A DNA stretch of 64,000 nt from Sphingomonas sp. ATCC 31555 (GTDB lineage Bacteria; Pseudomonadota; Alphaproteobacteria; Sphingomonadales; Sphingomonadaceae), in NCBI RefSeq assembly GCF_000282895.1, contig NZ_ALBQ01000011.1:186001-250000 (forward strand), read 5' to 3'. Below are positions 53,849-63,002 of the stretch, piece by piece. Position numbers and translations under genes: made by a program. The notes below the pieces were generated by a model, which worked only from the letters and a program-made list of their open reading frames with translations, searched no databases and was not told the DNA's origin. Within the stretch, counting starts at the first letter, position 1. Each line of letters starts with the position of its first letter.

Positions 53849-55168
53849 ATGCGTAGATGGGGGGTAGTGGCGCTCGCGGGTTTGCTCGGCGCTTGCTCGG
53901 GCACCGTCGTGCCGCCCGAACCTGGCGCGCGACCCGCACCCGCCAGACCGGCGCCGGTGCCGGAACGTCCTTCCGCCGGGGCCCCAACGTCGTCCTTACC
54001 TGAAACGCCCCCGAACCTTCCCGCCCGGCAGCCGACCGCCGCCGTGCCGCTGGCCCCCATGCCGTCGGCACCCCCCGCACCCGGTGCCGCGACCGCTGCC
54101 AATGCGGGCATTGTGCCTGGCCCGGCGGTGGAGACGCTGCCGATCACCGGCGAAAGCGCAGCGCGTGCGCTGACTGCGTTCAACCTGAGCTGCCCTGGGT
54201 TGATGCGGCGCACCGACGCGTCCGGACTTACGCAGGGTAGCGATTGGGCCGGTGCCTGCGCAGCCGCGGCCAACTGGCCCGTTGCGGAGGCGTCGCGATT
54301 CTTCGTGCAGTGGTTTGAAACGGTGCAGGTCGGGGATGGAGCGGCCTTCGCAACCGGCTATTATGAGCCTGAAATTGCAGGCAGCCGCGAAAGGCGTGCC
54401 GGCTACGATGTGCCGGTGTACGGGGTTCCGGACAATTTGATCGAAGTCGATCTGGGCCTGTTTTCCGACGCCCTGAAGGGAAAGCGAATTCGCGGCCGCG
54501 TCGATGGGCGACAGTTCGTTCCCTATTATGACCGGACCCAGATCGAGCAGGGGGCGCTGGAAGGCCATGCCCCTATCGTCGCCTGGGCCGCTGATCCGAT
54601 CGAGATGTTCTTCCTCCAAGTGCAGGGATCGGGGCGTCTGCGCGGACCGGATGGCCGCATCGTGCGGATCGGCTATGCCGGGCAGAACGGCCGCGACTAT
54701 ACAGGCATCGGCAAGCTGATGAAGGATCGGGGGCTGCTCGGGCCCGGCCAGACATCGATGCAGGGGATCGTCGCTTGGCTTCGCGCGAACCCTGGAGAAG
54801 GCCGCGCAATCATGCGCGAGAACAAGAGCTTCGTTTTCTTCAAGGAACTGACCGGGGCGGGCCCGCTGGGCGCGATGGGATATCCGGTGGCGGGGTGGGC
54901 AAGCGCTGCCGTCGATCCGAAGTTCATTCCACTGGGTGCGCCGCTTTTCCTCTCCATGGATCGCACTGACGCTACCGGGCTTTGGGTGGCGCAGGATACC
55001 GGTGGTGCGATCAAGGGTGCCAATCGCGTGGATACGTTCTGGGGCGCTGGCGACGATGCCCGGGCGATCGCCGGTGGCATGTCGGCGCGGGGCACTGCCT
55101 GGCTGCTGTTACCGCGGGGCACGCTGGCGCGGCGGAGCGCAACGCCTATGGCCCTGCCACAGCCATGA
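53849..55168 (+). CDS. mltA: Membrane-bound lytic murein transglycosylase A
   Basis: Outer-membrane lipoprotein that cleaves peptidoglycan to 1,6-anhydromuropeptides. Lipobox LAGLLGAC at the N-terminus, then a long Pro/Ala-rich linker (about 20-95), the MltA domain (TGYYEPEI, FFLQVQGSGRL, GYAGQNGRDYTGIG) and a 3D domain with the catalytic Asp region (VAQDTGGAIKGANRVD). 439 residues, larger than E. coli MltA because of the linker. The stop overlaps smr (ATGA). Confidence 0.93.
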   Translation: MRRWGVVALAGLLGACSGTVVPPEPGARPAPARPAPVPERPSAGAPTSSLPETPPNLPARQPTAAVPLAPMPSAPPAPGAATAANAGIVPGPAVETLPITGESAARALTAFNLSCPGLMRRTDASGLTQGSDWAGACAAAANWPVAEASRFFVQWFETVQVGDGAAFATGYYEPEIAGSRERRAGYDVPVYGVPDNLIEVDLGLFSDALKGKRIRGRVDGRQFVPYYDRTQIEQGALEGHAPIVAWAADPIEMFFLQVQGSGRLRGPDGRIVRIGYAGQNGRDYTGIGKLMKDRGLLGPGQTSMQGIVAWLRANPGEGRAIMRENKSFVFFKELTGAGPLGAMGYPVAGWASAAVDPKFIPLGAPLFLSMDRTDATGLWVAQDTGGAIKGANRVDTFWGAGDDARAIAGGMSARGTAWLLLPRGTLARRSATPMALPQP

Positions 55169-55773
55169 GCGGGCGCGGGCGCCGAACGCTGGCGCCCGAG
55201 GAAGCGGCGCTGTGGCAGCGCGTGGTGGCGAGCGTGACGCCCATCCATGGACGCGCGGGGCCGCAAAAGGTGGTCGCGTCCTCAACCTCGGCAACTCCTA
55301 ATCTGACGCAGCTTCCCACTCCACCGGTTCCGACCCCCATCAAGATACCCGTGGGCAAGCTGGTGCCCGTACGCAGAACGCCGGCCGCTATCACGCTGAC
55401 GGCCCCCGCGACCGTCGGGCATGCCGGCAACACGCTCGACAAATCCTGGGACCGCCGCCTCTCGCGCGGGCTGGTGGCACCGGAAAGCACCGTCGACCTC
55501 CACGGGCACACGCTGCATTCGGCCTATGACCGGCTGGATTTCGGCCTGGCGCAGGCGGTAGCCCGGGGCGATCGGGTGTTGCTGCTGATCACGGGCAAGC
55601 CGCCGCGCCCGGAGTCGGAACGTCCTCACGCGCGTGGTGCGATTCGGGCGGCCGTGGGCGACTGGCTGGCCTCAAGCCGCCACGCCGATCGCATTGCAGC
55701 CGTCCGGCAGGCTCACCCGCGACACGGCGGGGCGGGGGCGCTGTATATCGTGCTGCGCCGCCACCGGCAGTAG
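55165..55773 (+). CDS. Smr/MutS2-domain protein
   Basis: A 202-residue protein with a disordered Pro/Thr-rich N-terminal half and a C-terminal Smr domain (STVDLHGHTLHSAYDRL, LLLITGKPPR, then GGAGALYIVLRR). Smr domains act as nucleases or RNA/DNA-binding modules; specific target unknown. ATG overlaps the mltA stop. The gene order Tim44-mltA-smr is conserved in the class. Confidence 0.9.
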   Translation: MSGRGRRTLAPEEAALWQRVVASVTPIHGRAGPQKVVASSTSATPNLTQLPTPPVPTPIKIPVGKLVPVRRTPAAITLTAPATVGHAGNTLDKSWDRRLSRGLVAPESTVDLHGHTLHSAYDRLDFGLAQAVARGDRVLLLITGKPPRPESERPHARGAIRAAVGDWLASSRHADRIAAVRQAHPRHGGAGALYIVLRRHRQ

Positions 55774-55870
55774 ATCCGGGACTGAATTTGTTAACTTATC
55801 TCTGCCAGCGTCGCGCGCATCCATAGACCGGCAACCGAGTGGATATCAGGGGATTCGGAGCGGAGATCAG

Positions 55871-57547
55871 GTGACAGGCTTGGCCCTTTGGAATCGCACG
55901 TCGAGCCTTGCGATCGGCGCTGCCGCCGCGACGCTTACGGCGGTGGGCGGAGCCTTGTTGGCCATCGATGTGCCGGCGGCGGAAGCCCTGGGCCTTGCGG
56001 CTCTGGCGGGCCTGCTAGCCGGCGCTGCGGGGATCCTCGGCGCCGCTGGCGCGCGGCACACCTTCCGTTCGTCGATTGCCGCTGCCGTCGATCGCCTGGG
56101 AAGTGCTGCGCTCGGCGATCTGGAGGCGGAGGTTCCGGCTCGGCTGCGGCAAGGTGCCCCAGCACTGGCCACGGCGCTGGAAGAACTGTTCCACAAGCTG
56201 CACGGCAATCTGGAGAGCGTGCACCGGCTGGCAATGTTCGACACCGTGACCGGGCTGGCGAACCGCCCTCATTTTCGGCGTAGCGCCGAGCGCATGCTGG
56301 AAGAAGGCGGCGACGAGGCGGCCGCGGTGCTGTTCTTCATCGATCTCGATAGGTTCAAAGCCGTCAACGACACCATGGGTCATGCCGTGGGCGACGTGAT
56401 GCTGAGCATGGTTGCCAATCGCCTGCGCGCGGTGGCGGATCGCTTTGCTGCGCTCGGGCGAGGCGAGCCGCCGCTGATCGGCCGCCTGGCGGGGGACGAG
56501 TTCACCCTGTTCTTCGCGCACCTTCCCGACCCTGCCGAAGCCGAGCGGATCGGCGGCGGAATCATCGCCGCCCTAACCGAGCCGTTCGCCTTGGCTGGGC
56601 AGGAAGTGTCGATTGGTGCGTCGATCGGTATCGCGCGCTTTCCCTATCATGGGCGCAACCTGCACGAGCTGATGCGATCGGCCGACGCTGCCATGTATCA
56701 TGCGAAGGCGCGTGGGCGCGGGAGGGTTGAATCGTTCAGCGATGGGCTGGCAGCGGACATGGCAGAGCGAGTGCGACTCGAATCCGAATTGCGCGCCGCG
56801 ATCGAGCGTCGCGAGTTCACGCTTGTGTTCCAGCCCCAGCTTTCGGCAGCGGACGGCCGGATTGTCGGGGCGGAGGCGCTGCTCCGCTGGCAGCATCCGG
56901 AGGGCATGAAGCTACCCGCCGCTTTCCTGACTCGCGCCGAGGAAACCGGACTGATCGTCGAGATCGGGGATTGGGTGGTCGCGCAGATGGCGTCGACGCT
57001 CGCGCGTTGGGGGCGCATGGGAATCGAGCAGCGCCTAGCCATCAATGTGAGTGCGCGCGAGATCGATGATGCCGGCTATTTCCGACGCTTGCGCGCGGCG
57101 ATGCTCGCTGCCAAGGCACCCGCCCATCTGCTGGAGCTAGAGCTTAGCGAGACGCTGGCGATGCATTGCTCCGAGGCGGTGCTGCGGGCGATCGCCGCGC
57201 TGCGCGCGGACGGGGCGTCGATCGCAATCGACGATTTCGGCACGGGCTATTCGAATCTCGCTCGGTTGAAGCGGATGCCGGTAGATCGAGTGAAGCTGGA
57301 CGGCAGCGTAATCGAACATATCGCTGACAGCCCTGACGCTCGTGGGATCGCGCAGGCGGTGATCGCCCTCATCCATGGCCTTGGTTGCGAAGCCGTTGCG
57401 GAAGGAATCGAAACGGAAGCGCAAGCCGCCGTGCTCCGCATCATCGGCTGCGACGTTCTGCAGGGCTATGCAATGGGAGCCCCTATGGCGGAAGCCGATT
57501 TCCTGGCCTGGGCGCAGGACATGACGCCGTGCTGTGCCATTGGCTGA
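55871..57547 (+). CDS. Membrane GGDEF-EAL protein (c-di-GMP cyclase/phosphodiesterase)
   Basis: Two hydrophobic helices (about residues 12-60) and a short linker lead into a GGDEF domain whose motif is AGDEF (residues 207-211), an accepted active variant, and an EAL domain with AEALLRW (E335), INVSA, LELSET, IDDFGTGYSN, VKLDG and AEGIETEAQ. Thus both activities are possible in one protein. Start is GTG 55871 with GGAG upstream; 558 residues. It is separate from the smr operon by about 97 nt and convergent with dapE. Confidence 0.92.
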   Translation: MTGLALWNRTSSLAIGAAAATLTAVGGALLAIDVPAAEALGLAALAGLLAGAAGILGAAGARHTFRSSIAAAVDRLGSAALGDLEAEVPARLRQGAPALATALEELFHKLHGNLESVHRLAMFDTVTGLANRPHFRRSAERMLEEGGDEAAAVLFFIDLDRFKAVNDTMGHAVGDVMLSMVANRLRAVADRFAALGRGEPPLIGRLAGDEFTLFFAHLPDPAEAERIGGGIIAALTEPFALAGQEVSIGASIGIARFPYHGRNLHELMRSADAAMYHAKARGRGRVESFSDGLAADMAERVRLESELRAAIERREFTLVFQPQLSAADGRIVGAEALLRWQHPEGMKLPAAFLTRAEETGLIVEIGDWVVAQMASTLARWGRMGIEQRLAINVSAREIDDAGYFRRLRAAMLAAKAPAHLLELELSETLAMHCSEAVLRAIAALRADGASIAIDDFGTGYSNLARLKRMPVDRVKLDGSVIEHIADSPDARGIAQAVIALIHGLGCEAVAEGIETEAQAAVLRIIGCDVLQGYAMGAPMAEADFLAWAQDMTPCCAIG

Positions 57548-57553
57548 CGCAGC

Positions 57554-58666
57554 CTAGATCCGCCGCAGGATCTCCGCATACACGCCTGTCAGCGCTTCCA
57601 GATCTGAAAGAGTGACCGCTTCGTCAAGCTTGTGCATCGTCGCGTTCAGCAGGCCGAATTCCACCACCGGGCATAGCTGTGACAGGAAGCGTGCATCGGA
57701 CGTGCCGCCAGTGGTGGAAAGCTCTGGAGTTACACCCAGTTTCGCGTGTATCGCACTGCTAACGAGTTGCGATAGCGCACCCGGCTGTGTCAGGAACGCT
57801 TCACCATAGACGCGGCCCTTCACTTCCGCCAACGGCGCGTGTCGGTGAACGATAGCCTCGATCCTCGCGATCAGATCGGGGCCGCGCTGCTCGTCGTTGA
57901 AGCGGATGCTGATCCGCGCCGCGGCGCGGCCGGGGATCACGTTGGTTGCTTTGTTGCCGACCGCGAGATCGATCACCTCGATGTTCGAAGGCTGAAACCA
58001 GGCGTTGCCCGCATCGAGTTCAATCGCGTCGATCTCGGCCAGGGCACGGACGAGACGCGGAACCGGGTTATCGGCAAGGTGCGGATAGGCGACATGCCCC
58101 TGGCGGCCGATCACGGTAACATCGATCACGGTGGAGCCGCGGCGGCCGATCTTGATTGTGTCGCCCAGACGGTGCGCCGAGGTAGGTTCGCCGACCAGGC
58201 AGAAATCCGGTCTCAGACCTCGTTCGGCCATGCGCTCGATCAGCTTGGGCGTGCCGAAGGTTGCAGGGCCCTCCTCGTCGCCGGTGATGATGAGGCTGGT
58301 AACGGCGCGTTCCGGCACCTGAGAGGCGGCGGCGACGAAGGCGGCGATGGCACCCTTCATGTCGACCGCGCCGCGGCCATAGAGTAGGTCTCCGCGAACC
58401 TCGGGAGCGAAGGCGCCGCTGGTCCAGCCCTCCCCGGGGGGGACGACGTCGAGATGGCCGGCAAAGGCGAAGTGCGTGCCGCCGGATCCCCGAACCGCCA
58501 ACAAATTCTCGACCGGGCCGTCGGGCGCCTCGCCTTCGATGAAGCGCTCGACGCGGAAGCCAAGCGGCGTGAGCGCCTGTTCCAGCACGTCGAACACGCT
58601 GCCGCGCGCTGGGGTGATGCTTTCGGCGCCGATCAGGGCCTTGGTGAGTTCAACGACGTCCGGCAC
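57554..58666 (-). CDS. dapE: Succinyl-diaminopimelate desuccinylase
   Basis: Zinc M20 peptidase-family enzyme of lysine/meso-diaminopimelate synthesis. FAGHLDVVPPGEGW, the metal Asp in GAVDMKG, and TGDEEGPA with the catalytic Glu are present, and TTGGTSDARF near the C-terminus supports DapE over other M20 members. GTG 58666 with GGAGG 4 nt upstream gives 370 residues. It is divergent from the cupin gene, their start codons 27 nt apart. Confidence 0.93.
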   Translation of the reverse strand: MPDVVELTKALIGAESITPARGSVFDVLEQALTPLGFRVERFIEGEAPDGPVENLLAVRGSGGTHFAFAGHLDVVPPGEGWTSGAFAPEVRGDLLYGRGAVDMKGAIAAFVAAASQVPERAVTSLIITGDEEGPATFGTPKLIERMAERGLRPDFCLVGEPTSAHRLGDTIKIGRRGSTVIDVTVIGRQGHVAYPHLADNPVPRLVRALAEIDAIELDAGNAWFQPSNIEVIDLAVGNKATNVIPGRAAARISIRFNDEQRGPDLIARIEAIVHRHAPLAEVKGRVYGEAFLTQPGALSQLVSSAIHAKLGVTPELSTTGGTSDARFLSQLCPVVEFGLLNATMHKLDEAVTLSDLEALTGVYAEILRRI

Positions 58667-58695
58667 AATACCTCCAAAGCGCAACGGAGGCGACA

Positions 58696-59157
58696 TTGCC
58701 CAAGCTGGACCTGGATACAATCCCGCAGACCAACGCCACAGGATATCCAGCGCCGTTCGAAGCGCCGGTTATGGGACGCTGGTATCGCAGACTGGCGCCG
58801 CCGAACGGATTGACGGCGATGGGGGTTAGCCATGTGGTGTTGAAGCCGGGCGCCTGGTCGTCGCAGCGGCACTGGCACGACAGCGAGGACGAGTTCGTGG
58901 TGATGCTGGCCGGCGAGGCGGTGTTGGTCGAGGATGGCGGCGAGACGGTGCTGCGTGCCGGGGAGTGCGCCGCATTCCCCGCCGGGGTGGCGAATGGCCA
59001 TCATCTGCAGAACCGATCCGGGGAGGACGCCGTTTTCCTGGCAATCGGGGCGGGGCCGCGCGGGAGCGGGGCGTACCCGGACATCGACATGGTGTTCACG
59101 CCGGAGGGTTATTTCCGCAAGGACGGGACGCGGTACGAGACGGAACGGTTGAAGTAG
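58696..59157 (+). CDS. Cupin-domain protein
   Basis: A 153-residue small beta-barrel protein. Metal-binding cupin motif 1 reads QRHWHDSEDEFVVMLAGE and motif 2 reads FPAGVANGHHLQN; the His/Glu set is complete. TTG start 58696 with GGAGG upstream. Its partner substrate is unknown; sugar-isomerase, dioxygenase or sensing roles are all possible. Confidence 0.82.
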   Translation: MPKLDLDTIPQTNATGYPAPFEAPVMGRWYRRLAPPNGLTAMGVSHVVLKPGAWSSQRHWHDSEDEFVVMLAGEAVLVEDGGETVLRAGECAAFPAGVANGHHLQNRSGEDAVFLAIGAGPRGSGAYPDIDMVFTPEGYFRKDGTRYETERLK

Positions 59158-59204
59158 CTAGCGCTGCCAAGCCCCCCGGAAACGGATGGGCTTGGCGCGC
59201 AAGC

Positions 59205-59867
59205 TCACGCAACCGGCAGCTCGTACTTTTCGATTACCCATTCCTCTTCCTGAGCGCCGGCAATCCAGTCCTGCAGGAAGGGATGCTGGAGAATGGCGAG
59301 CATGTAACTCTGGGCGAAGCGGGGCACGGGCAAGGAATAGGTGACGATCCGAGTCACCACCGGCGCGAACATGATGTCTGCTGCGCCGAACGCGCCGAAC
59401 AGGAAGGGCTCTTCGGTGCCGTAGCGCGCACGGGCTTGGGCCCAGAGCTCCATGATCCGGGCAAGATCGGCCTGCACATCGGCATCCACCGGTGCGGCTG
59501 GATAGACCTGGCGGATGTTCATGCTGTGCTTGCTGCGCAGCGCGGTGAAACTGGAGTGCATTTCCGCCGCCATTGATCGCGCCATCGCGCGCGCGGCAGG
59601 ATCCTGCGGCCAGAACAGCGTGTTGCCGGTCTTGTCGTTCAGATATTCGACGATCGCCAAGCTGTCCCATACGACGGCATCGTCGTCCCACAGGATCGGC
59701 ACCTTGCCCGACGAGGGCGCGAACTCTGCGCCCTGGCGGCGCTTGTCCCAATCCTGATCGTACATCGGCACGACCGTTTCCTCGAAGGGGAGCCCGGAGA
59801 GTTTGCAGGCGAGCCAGCCGCGCAGCGACCAGGAAGAATACGCCTTGTTGCCGATGATGAGCTTCAT
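59205..59867 (-). CDS. Glutathione S-transferase family protein
   Basis: Thioredoxin-fold N-terminal domain (LIIGNKAYSSWSLRGWLACK, KVPILWDDDAVVWDSLAIVEYL) and an all-helical C-terminal domain over 220 residues. The Ser in SSWSLRGW is the likely catalytic hydroxyl. It is a lone gene; conjugation of an electrophile is expected but its substrate is unknown. Confidence 0.9.
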   Translation of the reverse strand: MKLIIGNKAYSSWSLRGWLACKLSGLPFEETVVPMYDQDWDKRRQGAEFAPSSGKVPILWDDDAVVWDSLAIVEYLNDKTGNTLFWPQDPAARAMARSMAAEMHSSFTALRSKHSMNIRQVYPAAPVDADVQADLARIMELWAQARARYGTEEPFLFGAFGAADIMFAPVVTRIVTYSLPVPRFAQSYMLAILQHPFLQDWIAGAQEEEWVIEKYELPVA

Positions 59868-60003
59868 GGGCAGGGGGATAGCCGTGGCCGTGCCGCGCGG
59901 CAACCGGAAGCGGCTTGCGTTCCGGCAAAGCCGTTGCGCGCGTCCGCAAATATTTTCACTGTTGATAGAGGCGGCGGGGGCCGCGACTCGGGGGTGAGAC
60001 GAA

Positions 60004-61956
60004 ATGCGGAAGAAGTGGTGCCTGTTCGCGGCGGCAGCTGTCGTCGCGGTGGGTGGCGCAGTTGCGGCGGTGCAGGCGCAGGATATGGTGCCGGCTGTCG
60101 CCAAGCCGGCGCAGGGAAAGGTCGACACGGCGGTGTTCGCGGAACTGCCGGTGCTGGAGAGCCCTGAGCTCTCGCCGGATGGCAAGCGCTTCGCGGCACA
60201 GCTGGCAGTTCGCGGCACGCAATATTTCGCGGTGGCGACGATCGACGGCACGTCGAAGAAGCTGATCGGCACCGGCGATGCCGATCTCAACTGGTGGCGC
60301 TGGGTGAACGACGAATGGCTCGTCATCGGAGTAGGCCGGACGACGCCGGTTCAGGGTGACGAATGGTACATCACCCGCGCAATCGGCGTAAACGCCAATA
60401 CCGGCAAGATCGTAGCGCTCAACACTTCGGATACGGCGCAGAACGGCGGAAAGCTGTTATGGAGCGCCCATGACGGCACGCCGCGGATCCTGCTCGCGGC
60501 GCAGACGTCGATCTATACCAACGACGCCGGGTTCTGGCCGCGGGTCGATGAGGTCGACGTGTCGACGGGCAAGCACAAGCGGGTGTTGGAAGGCCGCGAA
60601 GGCGTGATGGACTGGTATGCCGATGCGAGCGGCACGGTCCGCATGGGTATCGGCACGAGTGAGGACGGCCGCAACCGGCGGCTGCTGTATCGCCCCGACG
60701 GGCGGGGAGCCTTTCGTGTCGTCGACCGCGCCAAGGGGATCCATGACAGTCTGCTGGTTCCATCGCTGTTCCTGCCCGACCCGGGCAAGGCGCTGGTGGT
60801 GCAGGATGACGAGCAGGGATTCTCCGCGCTGTGGGAGTTCGACCTGGCGACGATGAAGACGGGGAAGCAGATCTTCTCGACCCCCGGCTACGACATCAGC
60901 TGGCCCGTGGTCGATCCGGCGCGATCGACCCTGCTGGGCGTGGAAGTGACGGAGAACCGCTCCACCACCCGCTGGACCGATCCGGTGATGGCGGCCTTGC
61001 AGAAGAAACTGAGCGGCATGGTGCAGGGCGCGCAGGTGGAAATCACCAGCTTCAGCACTGATCGTTCGGTGGTGATCGCCAAGGTGGGCGATGCCAGCGC
61101 TCCCGGCGCCTATTTCATCTACAAGGCGGCCGACGACTCGCTCGAGCCCCTGGCGATGAACAACTCGACGCTGAAGCTGCGGCGCCTGCACCCGGTCAAG
61201 ACGATCCGGTACAAGGCGCGTGACGGGCTTGAGATCGCCGCGGTATTGACACTGCCGCGGGGCAGCGGGGGCAAGAAGCTGCCGCTGATCCTGATGCCGC
61301 ATGGAGGCCCTTCGGCGCGTGACGAAGAGAATTGGGACTGGTGGTCGCAGTTCCTCGCCGACCGCGGTTATGCGGTGATCCAGCCCAATTATCGGGGATC
61401 GACCGGTTATGGCACGACCTTTCTGCGCAAGGCCGAGGGGCAATGGGGCCTGGCGATGCAGGACGATCTGAACGATGCGGTCACGGCGCTCGCGGATCAG
61501 GGTATCGCCGATCCGAAGCGGGTTTGCGTGGTGGGCGGCTCCTATGGCGGTTATGCGGCGATGCGGGCGGCGCAGCGGGATGGCGCGCTGTTCCGCTGCG
61601 CCGTTTCCTTTGCCGGAGTGTCCGACCTGGGGCGGATGGTCGCCTATGACTCGCAGTTTCTGGGCGGCGGCGCCGGCAAGGACTGGATGAAGGAGCAGGC
61701 ACCCGACTTCAAGGCGGTGTCGCCGCTGTTCCATGCCGAGGAGTTTTCCACGCCGGTGCTGCTGGTCCATGGCAAGAAGGACCGGCGCGTGCCGTTCAAG
61801 CAGAGCAAGCTGATGGCGGATCGGCTGCGGGCGGCGGGCAAGCCCTTCGAGTTCATCGAACAGCCCGAAGGGGACCACCACTTTACCCGCGGCGAGGACC
61901 GGCTGAGCTTCCTCCAGGCGCTGGAAGCGTTCCTGGCGAAGTACAACCCGGCCTGA
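60004..61956 (+). CDS. Secreted S9-family prolyl oligopeptidase-like peptidase
   Basis: A signal peptide (to about residue 23, ending VQA|Q) is followed by a beta-propeller-type region and an alpha/beta hydrolase domain. Nucleophile S513 lies in VVGGSYGGYAAM, acid in GKKDRRVP and base in GDHHF. At 650 residues it matches acylaminoacyl-peptidase/dipeptidyl-peptidase homologues common in sphingomonads. ATG 60004 with GGGGTGAG upstream. It likely cleaves peptides in the periplasm. Confidence 0.92.
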   Translation: MRKKWCLFAAAAVVAVGGAVAAVQAQDMVPAVAKPAQGKVDTAVFAELPVLESPELSPDGKRFAAQLAVRGTQYFAVATIDGTSKKLIGTGDADLNWWRWVNDEWLVIGVGRTTPVQGDEWYITRAIGVNANTGKIVALNTSDTAQNGGKLLWSAHDGTPRILLAAQTSIYTNDAGFWPRVDEVDVSTGKHKRVLEGREGVMDWYADASGTVRMGIGTSEDGRNRRLLYRPDGRGAFRVVDRAKGIHDSLLVPSLFLPDPGKALVVQDDEQGFSALWEFDLATMKTGKQIFSTPGYDISWPVVDPARSTLLGVEVTENRSTTRWTDPVMAALQKKLSGMVQGAQVEITSFSTDRSVVIAKVGDASAPGAYFIYKAADDSLEPLAMNNSTLKLRRLHPVKTIRYKARDGLEIAAVLTLPRGSGGKKLPLILMPHGGPSARDEENWDWWSQFLADRGYAVIQPNYRGSTGYGTTFLRKAEGQWGLAMQDDLNDAVTALADQGIADPKRVCVVGGSYGGYAAMRAAQRDGALFRCAVSFAGVSDLGRMVAYDSQFLGGGAGKDWMKEQAPDFKAVSPLFHAEEFSTPVLLVHGKKDRRVPFKQSKLMADRLRAAGKPFEFIEQPEGDHHFTRGEDRLSFLQALEAFLAKYNPA

Positions 61957-61960
61957 GCGC

Positions 61961-62287
61961 TCAGGCCTTCACATAGACCCAGGCGTGGGTGCCCGAGGCG
62001 AGGGGCACCCATGCCCGGACATAATTCTCGCTCTCGTACACGTCCGCCGCTGCCAGTTCCTGCGTGGTGAGCTGGAAAACCTTGCCGACGATGGGCGGCC
62101 CGTCGCCGCGAACGAGAGCGAGGTGCGTTTCGATCCCGCTGGCATCGAGCACGGCGGGGTCGCGAATCTGGAGTTCGGTGACGACATAGCCGTGGAGCAC
62201 GTCGTCCACCCCCTCGAGCAGCCGCCCGAACTGGCTGCGCTGCACCTGCTCCAACTGGAGCGTGCCGTAGGAGAAGAGCGGCTCCAC
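61961..62287 (-). CDS. AIG2/gamma-glutamylcyclotransferase-like protein
   Basis: A 108-residue protein with the family's glycine-tyrosine loop (LFSYGTLQLEQVQ) at the start and a conserved acidic residue in DVYESENYVR. GTG start at 62287; its stop lies 5 nt beyond the end of the convergent peptidase gene. It sits 8 nt after engB, so it is co-transcribed with engB. Activity on gamma-glutamyl or other amides is family inference. Confidence 0.85.
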   Translation of the reverse strand: MEPLFSYGTLQLEQVQRSQFGRLLEGVDDVLHGYVVTELQIRDPAVLDASGIETHLALVRGDGPPIVGKVFQLTTQELAAADVYESENYVRAWVPLASGTHAWVYVKA

Positions 62288-62295
62288 CCTCGCCT

Positions 62296-62931
62296 TCAGC
62301 CGATCGCTTCGAGCACCGCGGCGCGCAGTTCGGGCAAGCCCATGCCCTTGTCGCTCGACGTCGCCAGGATCTCGGGATGAGCGGCCGTGCGCTTGCGGGC
62401 TTCCTCCACCGTCCTCGCGGTGACCTCGGCCAGCTCGCTCGCCTTGATCTTGTCGGTCTTGGTGAGGACGAGGCGGTAGCTAACGGCCGCATTGTCGAGC
62501 ATCTCGAGGATCTCGCGGTCGACATCCTTGATGCCGTGCCGCGAATCGATCAGCACCAGCGCGCGCTTCAGTTCCTGCCGACCGCGCAGATAGTCGTTCA
62601 CCAGGTAGCGCCACTTGCGGACCATGTCCTTGGGTGCCTTGGCGAAACCGTAGCCGGGCATGTCGACGAGGCGGAAGCGCAGCGGCTCGCCCACGTCGAA
62701 GAAGTTGAGCTCCTGCGTCCGCCCCGGGGTGACCGAGGTGCGGGCGAGGCTGTTGCGGTTGGTCAGCGCGTTGATCAGCGATGACTTGCCGACGTTCGAG
62801 CGACCGGCGAACGCGATCTCCGGCACCGTCGGCGCGGGCAGGTGCTCCAGCGCGGGCGCTGACTTGAGGAACGCGATGGGGCCGGCGAACAGCTTGCGCG
62901 CGGCTTCGATCTGGTCGGGGTCGAAGGACAT
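62296..62931 (-). CDS. engB: Ribosome biogenesis GTP-binding protein YihA/EngB
   Basis: Essential GTPase for 50S assembly. G1 motif [15 protein letters not shown]3 DMPGYG, G4 TKTDK and [14 protein letters not shown] are all present. ATG 62931 ([12 protein letters not shown]) gives 211 residues; the frame continues upstream over a hairpin repeat and is not used. It follows yidC and precedes the AIG2-like gene. Confidence 0.95.
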   Translation of the reverse strand: MSFDPDQIEAARKLFAGPIAFLKSAPALEHLPAPTVPEIAFAGRSNVGKSSLINALTNRNSLARTSVTPGRTQELNFFDVGEPLRFRLVDMPGYGFAKAPKDMVRKWRYLVNDYLRGRQELKRALVLIDSRHGIKDVDREILEMLDNAAVSYRLVLTKTDKIKASELAEVTARTVEEARKRTAAHPEILATSSDKGMGLPELRAAVLEAIG

Positions 62932-62957
62932 TGATTCATACGCCTTGCTGCGGTCTT

Positions 62958-62986
62958 CAACTCCTCCCCGTACCGCGGAGGAGTTG
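62958..62986. repeat. 10-bp hairpin between yidC and engB
   Basis: CAACTCCTCC (62958-62967) and GGAGGAGTTG (62977-62986) pair over a 9-nt loop. It lies 27 nt before the engB start on the same transcript as yidC and looks like a small dispersed palindrome. Confidence 0.55.
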
Positions 62987-63002
62987 GAAGGACGCGCCAC
63001 CA

